Assembly: GCA_003135255.1 (NCBI GenBank)
Contig: PLAX01000019.1
Location: 1-8,015, forward strand
DNA from: Candidatus Dormiibacterota bacterium
Lineage (GTDB): Bacteria > Chloroflexota > Dormibacteria > Aeolococcales > Aeolococcaceae
Direction: 5' to 3'
DNA length: 8,015 nt
Part shown: piece after piece, positions 5,138 to 8,015 of the stretch
How positions within the stretch are numbered: position 1 is the stretch's first letter
Layout of the letters: each line of letters opens with the position of its first letter
Translations under genes and position numbers: made by a program
The notes under the pieces: generated by a model
Database searches by the model: none
Told to the model about the DNA's origin: nothing
Seen by the model: the letters and a program-made list of their open reading frames with translations, nothing else

Positions 5138-5578
5138 GTGGGTGGATCAGGCACCTCGCAGGTACGCGCGCGTTGCCTCGAGCTGGTGGCCGAGGTCCAC
5201 CGGGGACTGGAGCGCACGTTCAACTCGTACCGGGACCTGGTGCAGCTGGTGGACCAGCTGCGCGACACGGCGCTCAGCGACAGCGAAGCGAAGGTGCTCC
5301 TGTACGACCTGGCCCTGGACGGTCGGGTGATCGCTCCGGATCAGCTCGGGAAGGTGCACGGCTGGTACTTCACTCCCGAGGAGATGGCGAGCCCCGAGGA
5401 CCGCGAACGTGGCTTCAGCGATGTGGAGCCGCGCAACGCCTGGGCGGTCGCAAACGCGGTGACCCGGGTGGCGAGGAGCTGGCCGGCTGCCCGACAGCAG
5501 GACACCGGCGTTGCCCTCTCCGGCTACCTCGCCCGGTACTTCCGGATCCACGCTCCGGAGAGGCCCGCGTCCAACTGA
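5138..5578 (+). CDS. Hypothetical protein, possible DUF932 C-terminal half
   Basis: A 146-residue soluble, mostly helical protein. Key segments are LERTFNSYRDLVQLVDQL (24-41), LSDSEAKVLLYDLAL (46-60) and the motif NAWAVANAVTRVARSW (100-115) before SGYLARYFRIH. The NAWAVANAVT block and the preceding acidic insertion resemble the C-terminal half of DUF932-type plasmid/phage proteins, which typically run near 300 residues. If so, the first half is missing and the gene begins close to where repeat copy B ends. This assignment is from memory of the family's look and is tentative. GTG 5138 is preferred because codon bias is normal from here. No Shine-Dalgarno sequence is visible, and GTG 5081 or ATG 4982 in the same frame lie in repeat DNA. 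A strong hairpin follows 13 bases after the stop. Confidence 0.6.
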   Translation: MGGSGTSQVRARCLELVAEVHRGLERTFNSYRDLVQLVDQLRDTALSDSEAKVLLYDLALDGRVIAPDQLGKVHGWYFTPEEMASPEDRERGFSDVEPRNAWAVANAVTRVARSWPAARQQDTGVALSGYLARYFRIHAPERPASN

Positions 5579-5591
5579 GTCCGCAGGGCGG

Positions 5592-5619
5592 CGGGGGAGG
5601 GGCGATCGCCTCTCCCCCG
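5592..5619 (+). terminator. Strong GC-rich hairpin terminator
   Basis: A 28-base near-perfect palindrome centred on GCGATCGC (5602-5609), with arms CGGGGGAG and CTCCCCCG and a single G-U pair as the only imperfection. It starts 13 bases after the stop at 5578. It has no U-tract, as is common in high-GC bacteria. It lies beyond the 3' end of the minus-strand operon (stop at 5690), so it may end transcription from both sides. Confidence 0.7.
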
Positions 5620-5689
5620 TACCCGTCGGTGAGGCTCGCGATGCGGCGATGGTCCCCGCCCGGAGACTACCGGCGCACCACGGCTGAGT

Positions 5690-5857
5690 TCAGCGCCAGA
5701 GCGCCCGCCAGATGCCGGCTCGGGCCGCCGCCCGTCCCATGATCTTGTTCTTGGCGCGCCGGGCGATGCGGTGGGGATTGCCCGATGCCAGCGTCGAGAC
5801 GTCGTTGGCCATCCGCGCGGCGCGGTAGAAGTTGGAGACCAGCCCGCGGGGCCTCAC
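5690..5857 (-). CDS. Small basic conserved-type protein, 55 residues
   Basis: An intact short gene starting at GTG 5857 and ending at TGA 5690-5692. The protein reads VRPRGLVSNFYRAARMANDV, then STLASGNPHRIARRAKNKIM, then GRAAARAGIWRALWR. It is very basic, with an amphipathic C-terminal half. The 'RIARRAKNK..GRA..RAG.WR.LWR' pattern looks like a small protein seen repeatedly in actinobacterial genomes without assigned function. The start is unusually well supported: GGAGG (5869-5865) lies seven bases upstream, and the GTG overlaps the TGA of the preceding gene as GTGA, so the two are translationally coupled. It is third in the operon after the deaminase-family and 95-residue genes. The basic helices suggest binding of nucleic acid or membrane surface; that is inference. 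Confidence 0.8.
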   Translation of the reverse strand: MRPRGLVSNFYRAARMANDVSTLASGNPHRIARRAKNKIMGRAAARAGIWRALWR

Positions 5858-6141
5858 CCCAGGGCCTCCGCCACGAAGTGCTGGGCGTCCGCGGTCAGCT
5901 CCACCAGCTCGGGCTCCTCCGTCTCGATGAGGCGGAGCAAGCGACTCGCCATCTCTGGCTGCTCGGTGCCGATGGCGAGCCCCAGCGACAGCCAGTAGTC
6001 GGCGGTCTCCATCAGGAGGGTGTGGACATCCTCAGGGGTCTCGGCGCGGACATCCTCCATGGAGTGGACGAGTGCCGTGGCGTAGCGTCGCCAGGCTGCG
6101 TCGAGGCTCTTATTCGGCCCCTGCGTGGGATGCGTCGTCAT
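5854..6141 (-). CDS. Hypothetical acidic helical protein, 95 residues
   Basis: No family is recognised. The protein is helical and acidic. After a short polar lead (MTTHPTQGPNK) it reads SLDAAWRRYATALVHSMEDV, ETPEDVHTLLMETADYW, then LRLIETEEPELVELTADAQH and ends EALG. There is no membrane segment or signal. ATG 6141 has GAGGG eight bases upstream and lies nine bases after the stop of the deaminase-family gene, so it is the second gene of the operon. Its TGA overlaps the GTG of the 55-residue gene. An acidic protein directly coupled to a very basic one raises the possibility that the two products bind each other. It also fits a small helical partner of the deaminase. Both are inferences. Confidence 0.8.
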   Translation of the reverse strand: MTTHPTQGPNKSLDAAWRRYATALVHSMEDVRAETPEDVHTLLMETADYWLSLGLAIGTEQPEMASRLLRLIETEEPELVELTADAQHFVAEALG

Positions 6142-6150
6142 GGTGTGCCC

Positions 6151-7182
6151 TCATGCCTTGATCGCGGATGGGTACGCGTCGGCCCAGCTGGTCAGTTCGG
6201 CGATGCTCCGCAGCGTTCCTCGGGTCTCCTCGTCGCAGAGAGCGCCAGATACTCCGGCTTCGTACGCGAGTTGGGGAGAGGTGCCAAGCCGACCGAGGAG
6301 TGCGTACTCGCGGCTGAGATCGGTGTCGAACATCGCGGGATGCTCGGTAGAGACCGAGCAGCTCACGCCTGCAGCCACGAGCGCGCCCATCGGATGGCGG
6401 TCGAGGCTCGCGACCACCCCGGTCCTCAGGTTCGAGGTGGGGCAGACGTCGAGCACGGTCCCGCGGTCGGCGAGCTCGGCGACCAGGCCGGAGTCCTCAA
6501 CGGCCCGGATCCCGTGGCGGATGCGGTCGGCCCCGAGGGTCTGCAGGGCGTCCCGGACCGACGCCGCGCCCCCGACCTCGCCGGCGTGCGGCACCGAGCC
6601 CAGACCGCCGTCCCTGGCGATGGCGAAGGCACGGGCATAGTGGCCTGGCGCGACTTTCCCCTCCAGCCCTCCGACGCCCAGCCCGACCACGCCGCGGTCC
6701 CGAAAGGCGACCGCCCGACGAGCCACCTCGCAGGCGTCGTCGGACTCCATGCCCCAGTGGACATCGGGGGTGAGCCGGACGAGGACCCCATGCTCCTCCT
6801 CCGCCTGCTGGGCTCCGTCGCAGTATCCGTTGAAGAGAGCGTTCCAACTGACGCCGCTGGCCACGCGCTCGGCCGGAGAGAAGGTCCCCTCCAGGTAGAC
6901 GGCGCCATGGGAGGCGGCCGCAGCCGCGTAGTCGACCACCACCTGCCGGAAGTCGTCGGCGGTGCGCAGGCAGCTGGTGGTCAGCGCCCAGACCGCGAGG
7001 AAGTGTCGGAAGTCCCGGAAGCAGTACAGGTCGGCGAGCCCCTCGACCGTGTCGGCAGGAAGGGGCAGCCCGTTGCGCCGAGCCACGGTTATGAAGGTGT
7101 GGGCCTGGATGGTCCCCTCCAGGTGGACGTGCAGCTCGATCTTGGGTACGGGTCGACTCACGCTCGAATCAATCTCCGTCAA
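6151..7182 (-). CDS. Adenosine-deaminase-family protein with altered DD motif
   Basis: A 343-residue metal-dependent TIM-barrel hydrolase of the adenosine/AMP deaminase family (usual bacterial length about 330-350). Family members convert adenosine or related purines to the inosine form with release of ammonia, in the cytoplasm. Visible motifs in order: PKIELHVHLEG (13-23, zinc ligands H18 and H20), GLGVGGLEG (167-175, normally G-D-L-A-G-x-E), PHAGE (198-202, zinc ligand H199 and catalytic E202), RIRHGIRA (220-227, H223) and CPTSN (247-251). The oddity is STEHPAMFDTDLSREY (278-293), where the family has S-T-D-D-P: the last metal-ligand aspartate is E280 and the substrate-contacting aspartate is H281. 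TTG 7182 is the start, with AAGGAG (7196-7191) eight bases upstream. It is first of a three-gene operon. Substrate specificity, or even deaminase activity, is therefore uncertain, and no gene symbol is given. Confidence 0.9.
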   Translation of the reverse strand: MTEIDSSVSRPVPKIELHVHLEGTIQAHTFITVARRNGLPLPADTVEGLADLYCFRDFRHFLAVWALTTSCLRTADDFRQVVVDYAAAAASHGAVYLEGTFSPAERVASGVSWNALFNGYCDGAQQAEEEHGVLVRLTPDVHWGMESDDACEVARRAVAFRDRGVVGLGVGGLEGKVAPGHYARAFAIARDGGLGSVPHAGEVGGAASVRDALQTLGADRIRHGIRAVEDSGLVAELADRGTVLDVCPTSNLRTGVVASLDRHPMGALVAAGVSCSVSTEHPAMFDTDLSREYALLGRLGTSPQLAYEAGVSGALCDEETRGTLRSIAELTSWADAYPSAIKA

Positions 7183-7246
7183 TAGCGGCGCTCCTTGGCC
7201 ACATTCCCGGCCATCCCCACGCGCGGGTTGGTGCTCGGTCGGGCAA
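7169..7246 (-). CDS. Possible leader peptide before the deaminase-family gene
   Basis: A 25-codon frame begins at TTG 7246 with AAGGAGA (7257-7251) four bases upstream, reading MPDRAPTRAWGWPGM and ending at TGA 7169-7171. It overlaps the start of the deaminase-family gene out of frame by 14 bases, which could couple or tune its translation. A second AAGGAG serves the main gene itself. The peptide has three tryptophans in its middle, but no attenuator structure was identified. It may be chance. Confidence 0.2.
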   Translation of the reverse strand: MPDRAPTRAWGWPGMWPRSAAIDGD

Positions 7247-7402
7247 GGTGTCTCCTTCAGGCGACTCGCAGGCCGCTCGGCGTCGCCAGTCTAGCGGCCG
7301 AGCCCGGGGATTGTGGCCGGGGCCCGGCGTGAGATGTCCTCTCGAGGGTGGGCCACCGGCTCCGAGCTCGTCGGCAGGCTGCCACGCCACTCGGCCTTGT
7401 TC

Positions 7403-7445
7403 GGTCCAGGCGGCCTGACGGCTCCGCTTCGCTCCGGCCTGGACC
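7403..7445. repeat. Inverted repeat, 9-bp arms
   Basis: GGTCCAGGC (7403-7411) and GCCTGGACC (7437-7445) are perfect reverse complements around a 25-base loop. It lies 69 bases upstream of the ATG at 7515, within the divergent control region. It could be an operator, an attenuator, or a terminator for leftover transcription; the sequence does not decide. Confidence 0.5.
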
Positions 7446-7500
7446 GCGGCTCGCGGCGTGGCGGACGCCCGGCAACGGAGCCGGTGGCGGCTCCCCTCAC

Positions 7501-7513
7501 GGGAGGACCTCCC
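7501..7513 (+). promoter_or_regulatory. Ribosome binding site inside a tight hairpin
   Basis: The Shine-Dalgarno sequence GGGAGG (7501-7506) is followed at once by its own complement. GGGAG and CTCCC form a 5-bp stem with a GAC loop, ending two bases before the ATG at 7515. The site decides the start of the 7515 gene and may also hide it from ribosomes until the hairpin opens. Confidence 0.5.
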
Positions 7514-7514
7514 C

Positions 7515-7964
7515 ATGATCGTCGTCGGACAACCCCTTGCCCCTCCTCGGTTGCGCGGCACCGACTCCCAGATCGCCTGGGCGCTTCGGATTCGAGCCGA
7601 GATCCTTCCGGAGATTCACGCCATCCGCGACGGCTCTGCGGGGCGGCTACGGATCGGGACCCTCAGTTCCGAGGAAGCCGAGGGCTACAGCGCGATCGTC
7701 GAGGCCGCCGACACGCTGATTGCCGAGGAGAGGGCCGGCTGGTGGATCGAGCGACGCGGCCACAGCACTCACAGCCTGCTTCAGGAGCGGGTCGAGGCCG
7801 CTTGCCGGGCGGCATCCGTGGAGACACGGCCGCTGGCTCCCACTCGGGGCGGCGGGAGTGCCCCAGGGGGAGGCGTTCTGAGCCGTTCCGCGTCCTCGCC
7901 GCCGACGGAGTTTGACGCGCTTGCCACGCGGAACGGTGGCTCCGCGGTCAGTGCGCCGCGATGA
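7515..7964 (+). CDS. Hypothetical protein with QIAWA/WWI motif, 149 residues
   Basis: An N-terminal folded part (about 1-95) followed by a low-complexity tail rich in G, S, A and P. The folded part contains GTDSQIAWALRIRAEIL (15-31) and, at its end, IAEERAGWWIERRG (69-82). The pairing of a '(K/S)QIAWA..IRAE' helix with a later 'A.WWI..R' helix is one I know from small hypothetical proteins on plasmids, phages and genomic islands. No function is assigned to it, and here it brackets a helical insert (SSEEAEGYSAIVEAADTL). ATG 7515 is chosen over GTG 7458 because GGGAGG lies eight bases upstream and the added residues are unnatural. The final TGA overlaps an ATG (ATGA), suggesting coupling to a following gene. 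The tail may be a disordered linker or a decayed second domain. Confidence 0.7.
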   Translation: MIVVGQPLAPPRLRGTDSQIAWALRIRAEILPEIHAIRDGSAGRLRIGTLSSEEAEGYSAIVEAADTLIAEERAGWWIERRGHSTHSLLQERVEAACRAASVETRPLAPTRGGGSAPGGGVLSRSASSPPTEFDALATRNGGSAVSAPR

Positions 7965-8015
7965 ACGGAGTTGGAACGGTAGGCCACATCCAATGGCGCG
8001 GTCATCCCGACCGGA
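7961..8015 (+). CDS. Start of a possible coupled downstream gene (partial)
   Basis: ATG 7961 overlaps the preceding TGA as ATGA. The frame MNGVGTVGHIQWRGHPDR is open to the edge of the window. There is no Shine-Dalgarno sequence of its own, so it would depend on coupling. Eighteen codons are too few to show coding bias or any family. Confidence 0.35.
   Translation, partial: MNGVGTVGHIQWRGHPDR

Larger units (their letters stand above)
7183..7514. other. Divergent intergenic region
   Basis: The 332 bases between the minus-strand deaminase operon and the plus-strand gene at 7515. It holds the deaminase ribosome site, a possible 25-codon leader (7169-7246), one 9-bp hairpin (7403-7445) and the ribosome site of the plus-strand gene. 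Promoters for both directions should lie here. I found no convincing pair of -35/-10 hexamers, and the open frames have no natural composition. Confidence 0.5.

Noticed and set aside
4849..5742. A 297-codon plus-strand open frame across the element end and repeat copy B
   Set aside because: It crosses the transposon boundary, the repeat, and a different frame of the 5138-5578 gene and its terminator. A gene spanning these would be incidental.
433..7182. A RADAR-type defence system (ATPase plus adenosine deaminase)
   Set aside because: The ATPase and the deaminase-family gene lie on opposite strands about 4.5 kb apart with many genes between. The deaminase is of ordinary length, unlike the much larger RADAR deaminase, and the ATPase is of AAA_16/ORC type with a winged helix.
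5785..7185. A 466-codon plus-strand open frame
   Set aside because: It is antisense to the deaminase-family operon. Its product is arginine/glycine-rich with no natural motifs, while the minus strand shows clear family motifs and ribosome sites. It is an artefact of high GC.
7929..7985. Short near-repeat GGAACGGTGGC / GGAACGGTAGGC near the right edge
   Set aside because: It is too short and imperfect to distinguish from chance in GC-rich DNA.
1..8015. tRNA, rRNA, CRISPR array, att sites or integrase
   Set aside because: No cloverleaf-like tRNA sequence, no conserved rRNA stretch, no regularly spaced repeats and no recombinase motifs were seen on either strand.

Overview
The window is GC-rich, with strong G/C preference at codon third positions, frequent GTG and TTG starts, GC-rich hairpin terminators without U-tracts, and several small alanine/arginine-rich proteins. 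This suggests an actinomycete-like bacterium; nothing here fixes the genus. No rRNA, tRNA, CRISPR array, integrase or transposase is visible. The mix of hypothetical genes, broken repeats and an inserted element marks an accessory region.

Layout. A truncated gene ends at 104. Bases 105-432 hold a degenerate repeat (copy A) and an AT-rich promoter/operator-like patch in front of an AAA-type ATPase gene (433-1623, +). After a possible terminator and about 400 bases of unclear content comes a helical hypothetical protein (2022-2708, +). It converges, across a perfect 9-bp hairpin, on a minus-strand gene for a membrane-anchored coiled-coil protein (2758-3390). A small hypothetical gene (3610-3798, -) follows.

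Centre. Bases 4041-4904 form an 864-bp mobile element. It has perfect 15-bp terminal inverted repeats and an 8-bp target duplication, but no transposase. Its only cargo is a small coiled-coil gene and a gene for a multi-helix membrane protein, both on the minus strand. It sits inside copy B of the repeat. Copy A, at 181-370, preserves the uninterrupted site. Both copies look like broken paralogues of one small membrane-protein gene.

Right part. A plus-strand gene (5138-5578), possibly the C-terminal half of a DUF932-type protein, ends in a 28-base hairpin. A three-gene minus-strand operon follows: an adenosine-deaminase-family protein (7182-6151) with an altered metal/substrate motif, a 95-residue protein, and a 55-residue basic protein whose GTG overlaps the preceding TGA. 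Divergent from it is a plus-strand gene (7515-7964) with a short motif typical of accessory-region hypothetical proteins. A further reading frame overlaps its stop codon by ATGA and runs off the window.

No complete known pathway or defence system can be assembled. The best-supported novelty is the transposase-free cargo element with its internal empty-site control. The altered deaminase active site comes next.
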